Source: JBOZRQ01 sp050789255 (lineage in GTDB: Bacteria; Bacillota; Sulfobacillia; Symbiobacteriales; Symbiobacteriaceae). From it: 64,000 bases of DNA. Shown here piece by piece: positions 16,582 through 24,598 of this stretch. Each line of letters starts with the position of its first letter. The first letter of the stretch is position 1. The translations under genes and the position numbers were made by a program. Location of the stretch: positions 124,001 through 188,000 of the forward strand of contig JBOZRQ010000008.1 in NCBI GenBank assembly GCA_050789255.1, given 5' to 3'. The notes beneath the pieces were generated by a model. That model did not search any database. It was not told where the DNA came from and saw only the letters and a program-made list of their open reading frames with translations.

Positions 16582-18894
16582 TCAGCGGAGGTTTTGGATC
16601 ATCCGATGCAAGTCGGCCGGGAGCACGGGCATGGCGTCAATCTTCACGCCGAAGGGCGCCAGCGCATCCTCAACGGCCCGGGCGATGGCAGCGTAGGCTG
16701 GCAGGGTGCCGCCCTCCCCGGCCCCCTTCACCCCCAGCGGGTTGAAGGGCGAGGGCGTCTCCATGTGGGCGACCTCAACGTGCGGCACCTCGCAGGCCGT
16801 GGGCAGCAGGTAATCCATCAGGGTGCCGGTCAGGAGCTGGCCGTTCTCATCATAGATGATCTTCTCGTAGAGCGAGCCGCCGATGCCCTGGGCGACACCG
16901 CCGTGGACCTGGCCGTCCACGATCAGCGGGTTGATCACCGTGCCGCAGTCGTGGACCACCACATACTTCTCGATCCGGGGCAGGCAGCTCTGCGGATCGA
17001 CCGCCACGATCACCCCGTGGACCCCGGTCGCCGAGGTGGCAGGACCGGGCTCGAAGTACTCGGTGGCTGCCAGCCCGGGCTGGCCGGGCACAGGCAGGCT
17101 GCCTCGGGCCGGGGTGGCCACGCGGGCCAGCTCCCCCAGCCCCACCTGCCGCGACTCGGCGCCGCGCACGTAGACCCGCCCGCCCTGGCAGACCAGGTCC
17201 GCCGGGTCTGCCTCCAGGGCCTCGGCGGCAAGCTTGAGCGCCAGCTCCCGCACCCGGCGGGCGGCGATGGCCGCCGCGTTGCCGGCGGTGACCGCCACCC
17301 GGCTGGCATAGGTGCCCACGCCATGGGTGATGGCGGCCGTGTCGCCAGCCCGCACATAGACCTGGTCGGGCGCCAGGCCAAGCTCGTGCGCCACGAGCTG
17401 CGAGAACATCGTCTCGTGCCCTTGACCCTGGGCGGCCACGCCCGAGGAGACCGTGACCCGCCCGACCGTATCGACGCTGACGCTGGCGCCCTCGAAGGGG
17501 CCCACGCCGCAGCCCTCTACGTACATGGCTATGCCCAGCCCGAGGTAGCGGCCCTCCCGGCGGGCCTCGGCCTGCCGCTCCCGGAACTCGGCGTGGCCCA
17601 CCATCTCCTTGCAGAGGCGAAGCGCCTCCGGATGGTTGGCGCTGTCGTACTCCTGCGGCAGGTTGTCCTGGGAGGTCAGGCCGGTGCGGTAGGGGAACTC
17701 CCCGGGCTGGATCAGGTTGCGCTCCCGCACCAGGGCCGGGTCCAGCCCGAGGTAATCGGCGATGCGGTCCATCGTCCGCTCCATGACAAAGACCCCCTGT
17801 GGGCGCCCTGCCCCCCGGTACGCCGCTACCGAAGCCTTGTTGGTCAGCGCCGCCCGGAACTCCAGGTGCAGGTTGGGGATCTTGTAGGGGCCGGGCAGGG
17901 TGCCCCCTGCCACCACCCCGACCAGCAGCCCGTAGGGAATGTAGGCCCCGGTGTCGTAGACGTACCGGTCGATCAGGCTGACCAGGGTGCCGTCGGCCCG
18001 GAAGCCCACCTGCACCCGGTGGATCTGCTCCCGGTCCTGGATCGCCGCCATGGCGTGCTCCCGCCGGTCCTCGATCCACTTCACCGGGCGCCCTACCTGC
18101 ATGCTGGCGACCGCCACCAGGGCGTCCTCCGGGTAGAACGGCCCCTTGATCCCGAAGCCGCCGCCCACGTCGGGCGTCATCACCCGCACGAGATGGCCGG
18201 GCAGCCCGAGCATGGTCATCAGCTCACGCTTCGTACGGTGCGGGGTCTGGTGCGAGCCCCAGAAGGTGAGCCCGGTGTCGGGCTCCCAGCGGGCGACGCA
18301 GCCACGGGTCTCCATGGGGTGGCCGGTGCCCCGGGCGATGCAGAACTCCAGCTCCAGCCGGTGCTCCGCCCCGCCCAGCGCCCCTTCCGGATCGCCTACC
18401 GACTGCTGCCAGGTCCCGGCCAGGTTGTCGCCCAGCTCGGGGTGTGCCAGCGGAGAGCCGGGTTCCAGCGCCCGGCGCAGGTCGGTCGCCGCCGTCCGGG
18501 GCTCATAGGTCACCTCGATCAACTCGGCCGCATCCTCCGCGACGTAGCGGTCAGTGGCGACCACGGCTGCCACCGGCTGGCCCACATAGGCCACATGCCC
18601 GGCGGCCAGCGGGGGCTGAGTGATGCGGTGGCGGATCTGCCCGAGGGGAATCTGCAGGGGGAGCGGCTGGGCGGCCACCCCCAGGTCGTCGTAGGTGAGC
18701 ACAGCAAGGACCCCGGACAGCTTCAACGCCTCAGCCGTGGCGATCCGGGAAATCCGAGCGTTGGCATGCGGACTGCGCAGCACGTGCAGGTGGACCATTC
18801 CGGGCAGGTGGATGTCATCGACGAAGCGCCCCTGGCCGCGCACCAGCCGGTCATCCTCCCGCCGGGGCAAGGGCACGCCAATCCAGCTGTTCAT
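16582..18894 (-). CDS. Molybdopterin-binding dehydrogenase large subunit (xanthine dehydrogenase/form II CoxL-like)
   Basis: The 770-residue protein has the aldehyde oxidase/xanthine dehydrogenase a/b hammerhead domain (about 1-130) and the molybdopterin-binding domains after it. The active-site loop reads AYRGAGR near residue 358, the signature of form II CoxL-like proteins rather than true CO dehydrogenase (AYxCSFR). The catalytic glutamate motif GAGEGG lies near 723. Members hydroxylate purines, aldehydes or aromatic acids with a molybdenum cofactor. The usual FAD and 2Fe-2S subunits are absent next to it. The ATG at 18894 has GAGGAGGGGG upstream and lies 16 bp after the amidohydrolase stop, so the two are co-transcribed. 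Substrate unknown. Confidence 0.88.
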   Translation of the reverse strand: MNSWIGVPLPRREDDRLVRGQGRFVDDIHLPGMVHLHVLRSPHANARISRIATAEALKLSGVLAVLTYDDLGVAAQPLPLQIPLGQIRHRITQPPLAAGHVAYVGQPVAAVVATDRYVAEDAAELIEVTYEPRTAATDLRRALEPGSPLAHPELGDNLAGTWQQSVGDPEGALGGAEHRLELEFCIARGTGHPMETRGCVARWEPDTGLTFWGSHQTPHRTKRELMTMLGLPGHLVRVMTPDVGGGFGIKGPFYPEDALVAVASMQVGRPVKWIEDRREHAMAAIQDREQIHRVQVGFRADGTLVSLIDRYVYDTGAYIPYGLLVGVVAGGTLPGPYKIPNLHLEFRAALTNKASVAAYRGAGRPQGVFVMERTMDRIADYLGLDPALVRERNLIQPGEFPYRTGLTSQDNLPQEYDSANHPEALRLCKEMVGHAEFRERQAEARREGRYLGLGIAMYVEGCGVGPFEGASVSVDTVGRVTVSSGVAAQGQGHETMFSQLVAHELGLAPDQVYVRAGDTAAITHGVGTYASRVAVTAGNAAAIAARRVRELALKLAAEALEADPADLVCQGGRVYVRGAESRQVGLGELARVATPARGSLPVPGQPGLAATEYFEPGPATSATGVHGVIVAVDPQSCLPRIEKYVVVHDCGTVINPLIVDGQVHGGVAQGIGGSLYEKIIYDENGQLLTGTLMDYLLPTACEVPHVEVAHMETPSPFNPLGVKGAGEGGTLPAYAAIARAVEDALAPFGVKIDAMPVLPADLHRMIQNLR

Positions 18895-18910
18895 GCGTCC
18901 CCCTCCTCGG

Positions 18911-19879
18911 TTAGCCCGGAATCGAGAGCCGGAAGAGGCGGGCTGCCGTGGCGCCGTCCAGGGGAAGCTCCCTGGCGAAGGTACGCCACTGGTCGGGGTC
19001 GGGCGCCCCAAAGGGATGGTCGCTGCCGAACATGAGCCGGTCGGCGCCGACCGTATCTACGGCGCACTGTAGGGCCGCCTTGTGGTAGACCACCGCGTCG
19101 AAGTAGATCTCCCGCAGGTACTCGCTGGGGCGCCGCTGGAGCGAGGCGAAGCGGCTGAAGTTGTCGAGCCGCCCGGCCAGGAAGGGCAGCGCCCCGCCGG
19201 CATGCACGGCGATCAGTTGGAGTGTGGGATGGCGGTCCAGCACCCCGCTCAGAATCATGCGGGAGATGGCCAGCGTGGTCTCGAAGGTAAAGCCGTAGGT
19301 GAGATGCAGGATCGGCCCGTGCCCGGCCAGGTCCTCCCCGCCCACGGTAAAGTGCGGGTGGATCACCAGGGGCAGGTTCATCGCAGCCGCCTTCGCCCAG
19401 AGCGGCTCGAAGGCCGGGTCATCGATGGTGCCCTCGCCCGGCTTGGCCGAGACCACGGCGCCCCGCAGGTGCGGCAGCGCAGCGATGCGGTCCAGTTCGG
19501 CCAGGGCGGCGGCCACATCCCGTATCGGGAGGATGCCGAGGCCATACAGCCTGCCCCTGCTCACGGCGCAGACCGCCTCCAGGTCCTCGTTCAGCTCGCT
19601 GGCCCAGCGCACGCTCTCCGCCGCCGGCATGAAGTCGACCCAGGGGTTGCCCACGCTGAGCACCGAGGCCGCAATATCATACCGGTCCATGAAGGCCAGC
19701 TTGGCCTGCACCGACTCGAACTGATCGGTCATGGGCTGGCCCGCCCCGCCTGCGTTCGTGAAGATGTCCAGGTACTCCTTGCCCTCCCGGACCACCACCC
19801 GGGGCGCCCTGCCCTCCGCCTTCAGCCGCTCAATGTACCGCCGCGGGTAGATGTGGCTGTGAACGTCGATCAACCTCAC
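18911..19879 (-). CDS. Amidohydrolase 2 family protein (ACMSD-like metal-dependent hydrolase/decarboxylase)
   Basis: The 322-residue TIM-barrel protein has the family's HxH metal motif at its start (DVHSHIYP), a later histidine in LVIHPHFTVGG, VHAGGALPF in the second half, and the terminal aspartate motif MFGSDHPFG. Relatives include aminocarboxymuconate-semialdehyde decarboxylase and related ring-cleavage enzymes. GTG at 19879 follows GGAGGAGG by about nine bases and puts the HxH motif at residues 7-9, as usual. Together with the molybdopterin subunit it suggests a small pathway for an aromatic or heterocyclic compound, controlled by the divergent XRE-cupin gene. Confidence 0.85.
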   Translation of the reverse strand: MRLIDVHSHIYPRRYIERLKAEGRAPRVVVREGKEYLDIFTNAGGAGQPMTDQFESVQAKLAFMDRYDIAASVLSVGNPWVDFMPAAESVRWASELNEDLEAVCAVSRGRLYGLGILPIRDVAAALAELDRIAALPHLRGAVVSAKPGEGTIDDPAFEPLWAKAAAMNLPLVIHPHFTVGGEDLAGHGPILHLTYGFTFETTLAISRMILSGVLDRHPTLQLIAVHAGGALPFLAGRLDNFSRFASLQRRPSEYLREIYFDAVVYHKAALQCAVDTVGADRLMFGSDHPFGAPDPDQWRTFARELPLDGATAARLFRLSIPG

Positions 19880-19924
19880 CGCGCCCTGCCTCCTCCGTTC
19901 AGACACAATCGTTCGACTAGCCTT

Positions 19925-19975
19925 AACGTAGCAGAGGGTTGTTTTACTGTCAATAAACACGGTAGAATGATTCTA
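19925..19975. promoter_or_regulatory. Divergent promoters with a palindromic operator
   Basis: For the minus-strand amidohydrolase operon, TTGACA (19953-19948) and TACGTT (19930-19925) are 17 bp apart. For the plus-strand regulator gene a -10 TAGAAT sits at 19963-19968. That -10 is half of a perfect palindrome, TAGAAT-G-ATTCTA (19963-19975), a good candidate for binding by the XRE-cupin regulator itself. Confidence 0.6.
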
Positions 19976-20018
19976 TACCACAGGTAAACTCATGGACATG
20001 CCGAGGAGGTCGCCCGCC

Positions 20019-20609
20019 GTGAGTGAAGAGCTGGCCGACTTTGAACGGGGCTTCTTACATCAACTGGGGGAACGGCTCCGGGAGCTCCGCCGGAACCGGG
20101 GGCTAACCCTGGGGCAACTCGCTGAGCAGGCCGGGGTGACCACCGGCTTTATCAGCCAGTTGGAGAACGGGAAGAACTCCCCGTCGCTCATGACCCTGCG
20201 GCGCATCACCGAGGCGCTGGGGGTGCCCTTCTCCGACCTGTTCGCCCCCGAGCCGGCGCCCGAGACCGACCGCTACATTATCCGGCGGTCGGACCGCAAG
20301 CGCATCACCATCCCCGGGCTCCGGCAGCAGCTCTACCGGCTGACCCCGGGGGGCGAGCTGGAGTTTGAGTCGCTCCTTAATATACTGCCGCCCGGCGTCT
20401 CGACCACCGACCGGCCAGTCTCCCATCACGGGGGGGAGTGGTTTTACGTCCTCGAAGGCGCGGTGGAACTCAGCCTGGGCAGCGTGACGTACGCGCTGGA
20501 GGCCGGCGACTGCGCCGCCTTTCCCAGTTCGGTGCCCCACCAGGTCACCAATCGCGGCAGTGTGCCGGCGCAGGTAATCTGGGTCAACTCGCCCCGACAG
20601 TTCACCTGA
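20019..20609 (+). CDS. XRE-family regulator with C-terminal cupin sensor domain
   Basis: About 196 residues: an N-terminal helix-turn-helix (LGQLAEQAGVTTGFISQLEN, roughly 28-50) and a C-terminal cupin_2 barrel (SHHGGEWFYVLEGAVELSLG and DCAAFPSSVPHQVTN). Such proteins regulate neighbouring catabolic genes and bind a small ligand in the cupin. I prefer GTG at 20019, preceded by GAGGAGG at nine bases; ATG at 19992 or 19998 is possible, but then the ribosome site would lie inside the gene. It is divergent from the amidohydrolase/molybdoenzyme operon, its likely target. Confidence 0.88.
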   Translation: MSEELADFERGFLHQLGERLRELRRNRGLTLGQLAEQAGVTTGFISQLENGKNSPSLMTLRRITEALGVPFSDLFAPEPAPETDRYIIRRSDRKRITIPGLRQQLYRLTPGGELEFESLLNILPPGVSTTDRPVSHHGGEWFYVLEGAVELSLGSVTYALEAGDCAAFPSSVPHQVTNRGSVPAQVIWVNSPRQFT

Positions 20610-20612
20610 CGG

Positions 20613-21617
20613 TCACTGTGCGGCCAGCAGGCAGAACTCCATCTCGGTCTCGGCGACCGGGAAGCCATCGACGGTGGCGCCCGGGATCAGATCGCTCTTC
20701 GGCGTTGGCGCCACCCGGGTACGGGTGGCGTCGATCGCTTCCACCTCCCACCCGGCGGCAGCGAAGTTCTCCAGAGCGAGGCGGCGGAAGTACATCTGCT
20801 CCATGCCGGCCTGCCTCAGCATCTCGCCGTGCACGACATCATCTTCCATGCAGAAGATCGAGACCGCCAGGAGCGACCCCGAGACGGCCCGGCGCAGCTC
20901 CCGCAGCAGGTTCCCTGGCTGTTCGATGTTCCCCAGCCCGGCGTAGGTGGTCATCACCGGTACGGCGCCGTCCTTGAATGGCGTCCGCCTGGCGTCGAAG
21001 GCCAGCAAGTCGACCCGGTCGTACAGGCCAAGGGCCATCAGCCGCTTGCGGTTCTCCCGCAGCACCCGCGGGCTGAAGTCCGTCATGACGATTGAATTCG
21101 GCAGATGCTCCAGCAGGAAGTGGGCGAGTTTCCCTCGACCGGAGGCGAGATCGACGATGGGTCCAACGTGAGCCGTGAGCATCCTAATGATGGCGTCAAA
21201 GTGGCGCGCCGTCGCGGCCCGCTGCTCCGGTGCATATAGCCCTGCGTGGGCAAGGTTCTCCAGATTGCGCGCCTCGGCGTACCTGCCGGTCAGGTCCAGC
21301 ACCCCTGCCCGGTAGAACTGGTCCGTCGGGTTGAGGCTCTCGATGGGAGCCCCCATCAGCCGCTCTTCAATCTCAGGATGCTCGTTCAGGAACTTGAGGA
21401 GGCTGCTGCCGCTGGCTTCCCAGTAATCGTTCCTGGGCAGGTCGGGCGTCAGGAAGACACCGATACCCTCTCGCACCGGGTAGGTCGCCCCGCAAGCGAG
21501 GCAGGCGGCTTCAGCCTCCTCCACCCGCTCCTGGGTTCTGGCGCCGATCTTCCATGCGAGTTCGCCGCGGCAGGCAGGGCACTGGAGCATGTCGATCAAG
21601 TATGTATGCATGGTCAT
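20613..21617 (-). CDS. SAM-dependent methyltransferase with N-terminal zinc-ribbon (Trm112-like) segment
   Basis: The 334-residue protein starts with a zinc-ribbon-like module: CPACRGE near 13-19 and CLACGATYPVREGIGVFL near 39-56. A class I Rossmann methyltransferase follows, with motif I IVDLASGRGK near 155 and motif II VMTDFSP near 177. Its substrate cannot be read from sequence. GGAGAGG precedes the ATG. Its stop lies 3 bp from that of the converging XRE-cupin gene and the upstream glutaminase gene is divergent, so it is probably transcribed alone. Confidence 0.8.
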   Translation of the reverse strand: MTMHTYLIDMLQCPACRGELAWKIGARTQERVEEAEAACLACGATYPVREGIGVFLTPDLPRNDYWEASGSSLLKFLNEHPEIEERLMGAPIESLNPTDQFYRAGVLDLTGRYAEARNLENLAHAGLYAPEQRAATARHFDAIIRMLTAHVGPIVDLASGRGKLAHFLLEHLPNSIVMTDFSPRVLRENRKRLMALGLYDRVDLLAFDARRTPFKDGAVPVMTTYAGLGNIEQPGNLLRELRRAVSGSLLAVSIFCMEDDVVHGEMLRQAGMEQMYFRRLALENFAAAGWEVEAIDATRTRVAPTPKSDLIPGATVDGFPVAETEMEFCLLAAQ

Positions 21618-21702
21618 CAGTCCTCTCCGTTCTTCTGCCTATCCGTTTGCGCAGGCCGACCAGTACTTCCTTGAGCACAAATGAGCGATAAAGTACAAAC
21701 CC

Positions 21703-21755
21703 GGGTGACCCGAGAGGGTCGCCCCCGCTAACGGCGAACTTCTCTCGGCGGTTAG
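21703..21755 (+). promoter_or_regulatory. Two-hairpin leader before the glutaminase gene
   Basis: Hairpin 1 (21703-21724) is a 9-bp stem with a GAGA tetraloop. Hairpin 2 (21728-21755) pairs CTAAC-GC with GC-GTTAG and ends directly at the AGGAGG ribosome site of the gene starting at 21763. The arrangement could control ribosome access. A weak promoter TTGAGC-17-TACAAA lies just upstream. Confidence 0.4.
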
Positions 21756-21762
21756 GAGGTCG

Positions 21763-22722
21763 ATGCCATTGAACTGGCAGGAGACGCTGTCGCACGCCGT
21801 ATCCCTTGGCCGCCAGGTCGCCCCTGGCGGAGCTGTCGCTACATACATCCCGGAATTGGCCAGAGCGAACCCTCTACACGTGGGGATTGCCGCCGTCACC
21901 CCAGATGGAAGCACCCTCGCCGCGGGGGATGCGGACCCCCCCTTTACCATGCAAAGCGTGAGCAAGGTGCTCACCCTGACCGTTGCGCTGATGGAGGCAG
22001 GCGAGGAGGCGGTCTTCGCCCGGGTCGGTATGGAGCCGACCGGGGATCCCTTCAACTCAATCGTCCGCCTGGAGACGCTCCCCGAGCGCAAGCCCCGCAA
22101 CCCGTTCATCAACGCGGGCGCCATCGCTGTGGCCGACCTGCTGCCCGGCGACACCGTCGAGGAGCGGCTGGGTCACTTCCTCACCTTCGTGCGGGACCTG
22201 GCGGAGAATCCGGGCATCGGGGTGGACACCCGGGTGGCCCAGTCGGAGTCGGCCACCGGCCACCGCAACCGGGCGCTGGCCTACTTCCTCAAGGACGCCG
22301 GCGTCCTGACCGGCAACGTGGAGGAGACGCTTCAGTTCTACTTCATGCACTGCTCGGTGGAGGTCAGCTGCGTCGACCTGGCCCGGATCGCCGCCCGCCT
22401 GGCCTACCCGGACGGGAAGATCCCGCCGCGGGTGCTCCGCACCGTGCTGGCCTACATGACCACCTGCGGCCTGTACGACGCCTCCGGCGAGTTCGCGGTG
22501 CGCATCGGCCTGGCGGGCAAGAGCGGCGTGGGCGGCGGCATCATGGCGGTGTCGCCGGGGCGCGGCGCCCTGGCCACTTACGGCCCGGCGCTCGACGCGC
22601 ACGGCAACAGCGTCGCCGGGCTGACGATGCTTCGGCATGTGTCGGGGGAGTTGGGACTTAACATGTTCGATTCCACCGTTGGGGTTGGAGGTAACCCGGT
22701 TTCAATATCTAATCCATATTGA
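21763..22722 (+). CDS. glsA: Glutaminase A
   Basis: This 319-residue serine-dependent glutaminase (beta-lactamase-like fold) converts glutamine to glutamate and ammonia in the cytosol. The catalytic pair Ser65-x-x-Lys68 is in FTMQSVSKV; the family blocks RKPRNPFINAGAI (about 109), QSESATGHRNRALAYFLKD (about 161) and GKSGVGGGIMAVSP (about 251) are all present. The length is normal. TTAGGAGGTCG precedes the ATG immediately, and a two-hairpin leader lies before it. A VOC protein gene follows after 28 bp. Confidence 0.95.
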   Translation: MPLNWQETLSHAVSLGRQVAPGGAVATYIPELARANPLHVGIAAVTPDGSTLAAGDADPPFTMQSVSKVLTLTVALMEAGEEAVFARVGMEPTGDPFNSIVRLETLPERKPRNPFINAGAIAVADLLPGDTVEERLGHFLTFVRDLAENPGIGVDTRVAQSESATGHRNRALAYFLKDAGVLTGNVEETLQFYFMHCSVEVSCVDLARIAARLAYPDGKIPPRVLRTVLAYMTTCGLYDASGEFAVRIGLAGKSGVGGGIMAVSPGRGALATYGPALDAHGNSVAGLTMLRHVSGELGLNMFDSTVGVGGNPVSISNPY

Positions 22723-22750
22723 AACTAGTATTACAAGGAGCGATCTTCCG

Positions 22751-23110
22751 ATGGGCATCCGGGTCAATGCCATGACAATTCAGTTCAGGGTCTCTGACAT
22801 CGAACAGGGCGTCGCCTTCTACCAGCATCTGCTCGGACGTGCTCCCGACCTCGATACGACGCCGACCTTCAAGGAGTGGGAGATCTTCCCGAACTGCTGG
22901 GTGCAGGTGACCATCGGCCCCTCGCCCATGCAGACCCGGCTACGCCTCGGCGTGGACGACGTCGAATCGGCCCGCCGCTGGGTGATGGCCACCCTCGGGG
23001 TGGACGCTTCAGAGGTCGAGCGCATTGATGGCCTGGTGGCGTGGTGCAACTTTGACGACCCCTGGGGCAATCCCATCGGCCTCTTCGAGGACCTGGCCAA
23101 GGCTCAATAA
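22751..23110 (+). CDS. VOC (glyoxalase/bleomycin-resistance fold) protein
   Basis: The 119-residue single-domain protein has the VOC beta-alpha-beta pattern: FRVSDIEQGVAFYQHLLGRAPD near the start and a closing FDDPWGNPIGLFEDL near the end. These proteins bind a divalent metal and act as lyases, dioxygenases or antibiotic-binding proteins; which applies here cannot be told. AAGGAG lies ten bases before the ATG. An upstream extension of the frame overlaps the glutaminase stop and lacks a ribosome site, so it was not used. It probably shares the glutaminase transcript. Confidence 0.8.
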   Translation: MGIRVNAMTIQFRVSDIEQGVAFYQHLLGRAPDLDTTPTFKEWEIFPNCWVQVTIGPSPMQTRLRLGVDDVESARRWVMATLGVDASEVERIDGLVAWCNFDDPWGNPIGLFEDLAKAQ

Positions 23111-23146
23111 CCGTCAAACAGTCGCACGTCGAGGGAGGCTTTCGTC

Positions 23147-24241
23147 ATGTCGACTTCCCGCATCCTCCTCGAAGGCGTTCCCAAGGTCGGATTCTATGAC
23201 CCCAACAGAGGCGAAGCCCCGGAAGATATCCCCTTTCCCAGCTGTCTGGCGGCGGCCGTCCGCTACCTCGGCGCTGAACTGCCGTGGCTGCCCCAGCCCA
23301 CCGGGGCGCCGCTCGACTACGGCTACGCCCTGGGGCTGGCAGCCTCCGGCATGGCGTTCGGCCTGCGCTGGAAGGCCGGCTGGCAGCCTGACAACGTCGA
23401 CCAGATGCTCAGTGCAGACCCTGCCGAGATCATCCGGCGCGCCTTCAGTGCCGTAGGCTACGGCTACACCCTACTCTCCCGCGAGGGGGACCCCGACGGG
23501 GCCGGCACGGCGGCCGACGAGGCCCGGTTCCGCACGGCGATCATCGACTCCCTCCGGCGCGGTGTGCCTGTGCTGGCTTTCGGCGTGGTCGGCCCGCCCG
23601 AGTGCTGCCTGATCACCGGCTGCGACGGTGACGGTGAGGTGCTCATGGGCTGGAACTTCTTCGCGCAGATGCCGCCCTTTAGCGCAGGGCTGGCCTTTGA
23701 GTCGAACGGGATGTTCCGCAAGCCGGGGTGGTTCCCCGAAACCCACAGCCTGCTCCTGATCGGCGAGCCCACAGCGCCCGCCCTCGACTTGCCCGACACG
23801 CTGCGCTGGGCCGTCGCGGTCGCCCGGCAGAACAGCCTGTGGGGCCACGCTACGGGACATGCCGCCTACGGCGCCTGGGCGAACCAGTTGAACGACGACC
23901 TGAGCAACCTGCCCGAGGCCCTCCTCAGGGAACGGCACGACGTCCACAACGCCGTGGTCGGTGTGCTGGCCGAGTGCCGGTTCTACGGCGCCGAGTTCCT
24001 GCGCTATCAGGCGGGGCTTGTAGGGGGTGGGGCATCGGCGTTGCTCCGCCAGGCGGCGGACTGCTTCCAGGGCGAGCACGACCTGATGTGGCAGGTCTGG
24101 GGCGCCGCTGGCGGCAACGGTCATCCCGATGCCTGGGCGAACTTCGCCAAGCCCGCCGTCCGGCAAGCGATCATTCCGCTGATTCTCCAGGCCCAGGAGC
24201 TTGACCGCCGCGGCATCGATCTCCTGGCCCAGGTCAGCTAG
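23147..24241 (+). CDS. Papain/C39-like fold hypothetical protein (BtrH-like)
   Basis: The 364-residue soluble protein begins with a segment typical of papain-like cysteine enzymes: a Cys in IPFPSCLAAAVRYLGAE (residue about 33) starting a helix, then a YGYALGLAASGMAF block and, near 145-170, GVPVLAFGVVGPPECCLITG followed by GEVLMGWNFF. In related proteins the position before LITG is often His; here it reads Glu-Cys-Cys, so activity is uncertain. The C-terminal 150 residues are helical. Possible roles are acyl or peptidyl transfer or hydrolysis; none can be asserted. GGGAGG precedes the ATG and the gene follows the VOC gene by 36 bp. Confidence 0.55.
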   Translation: MSTSRILLEGVPKVGFYDPNRGEAPEDIPFPSCLAAAVRYLGAELPWLPQPTGAPLDYGYALGLAASGMAFGLRWKAGWQPDNVDQMLSADPAEIIRRAFSAVGYGYTLLSREGDPDGAGTAADEARFRTAIIDSLRRGVPVLAFGVVGPPECCLITGCDGDGEVLMGWNFFAQMPPFSAGLAFESNGMFRKPGWFPETHSLLLIGEPTAPALDLPDTLRWAVAVARQNSLWGHATGHAAYGAWANQLNDDLSNLPEALLRERHDVHNAVVGVLAECRFYGAEFLRYQAGLVGGGASALLRQAADCFQGEHDLMWQVWGAAGGNGHPDAWANFAKPAVRQAIIPLILQAQELDRRGIDLLAQVS

Positions 24242-24257
24242 TGAGGCACATAAGCCA

Positions 24258-24290
24258 AGGCGCCTGGGAGCTTCAAGCTCCCAGGCGCCT
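24258..24290. terminator. Bidirectional terminator
   Basis: A 16-bp perfect inverted repeat around a single central base (real loop about 7 nt) lies between convergent stops at 24241 (plus) and 24296 (minus). CTTCATT follows on the plus strand. Confidence 0.8.
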
Positions 24291-24295
24291 CTTCA

Positions 24296-24556
24296 TTACA
24301 AGGGCCAGACCGGCGTTGCCCATGGGTCGGGGATGAACCCGCCGACCAGGGCGTACGCAAAGGGGCTCATACGAACGAAAGGGAGCCCCCACACGGGGAC
24401 ATACGAGACCCCGCTGTCCGCCGGAGTTGGGATCGGCACACAAACAGGCACCTCCACCGGCCCGCCTCCCGCCGGCTGCAGACCTAAGGCGGAGCTCGGC
24501 TGACCGGTGAGCGGGGAGAGGGAAATACCACCCTGGACCGGGAGCACACTGGACAC
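24296..24556 (-). CDS. Small Pro/Gly-rich hypothetical protein (86 residues)
   Basis: A GTG start follows AGGAGATG by about eight bases, and the frame ends just before a strong terminator, so it has the layout of a real gene. The product is rich in Pro, Gly, Val and Ser with no charged helices, starts MSSVLPVQGGISLSPLTG and ends in a Trp/Pro-rich tail. The composition resembles small structural or spore-coat-type proteins, but I recognise no family. It lies 42 bp downstream of the serine dehydratase operon's end on the opposite side and shares no obvious function with it. Confidence 0.45.
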   Translation of the reverse strand: MSSVLPVQGGISLSPLTGQPSSALGLQPAGGGPVEVPVCVPIPTPADSGVSYVPVWGLPFVRMSPFAYALVGGFIPDPWATPVWPL

Positions 24557-24598
24557 GACAGACCATCTCCTGATGGTCAGTCTATGCCCAGACTCGCC

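Noticed and set aside
16594..19035. An 813-codon plus-strand frame opposite the molybdoenzyme gene
   Set aside because: No recognisable domain; the minus strand carries intact catalytic motifs.
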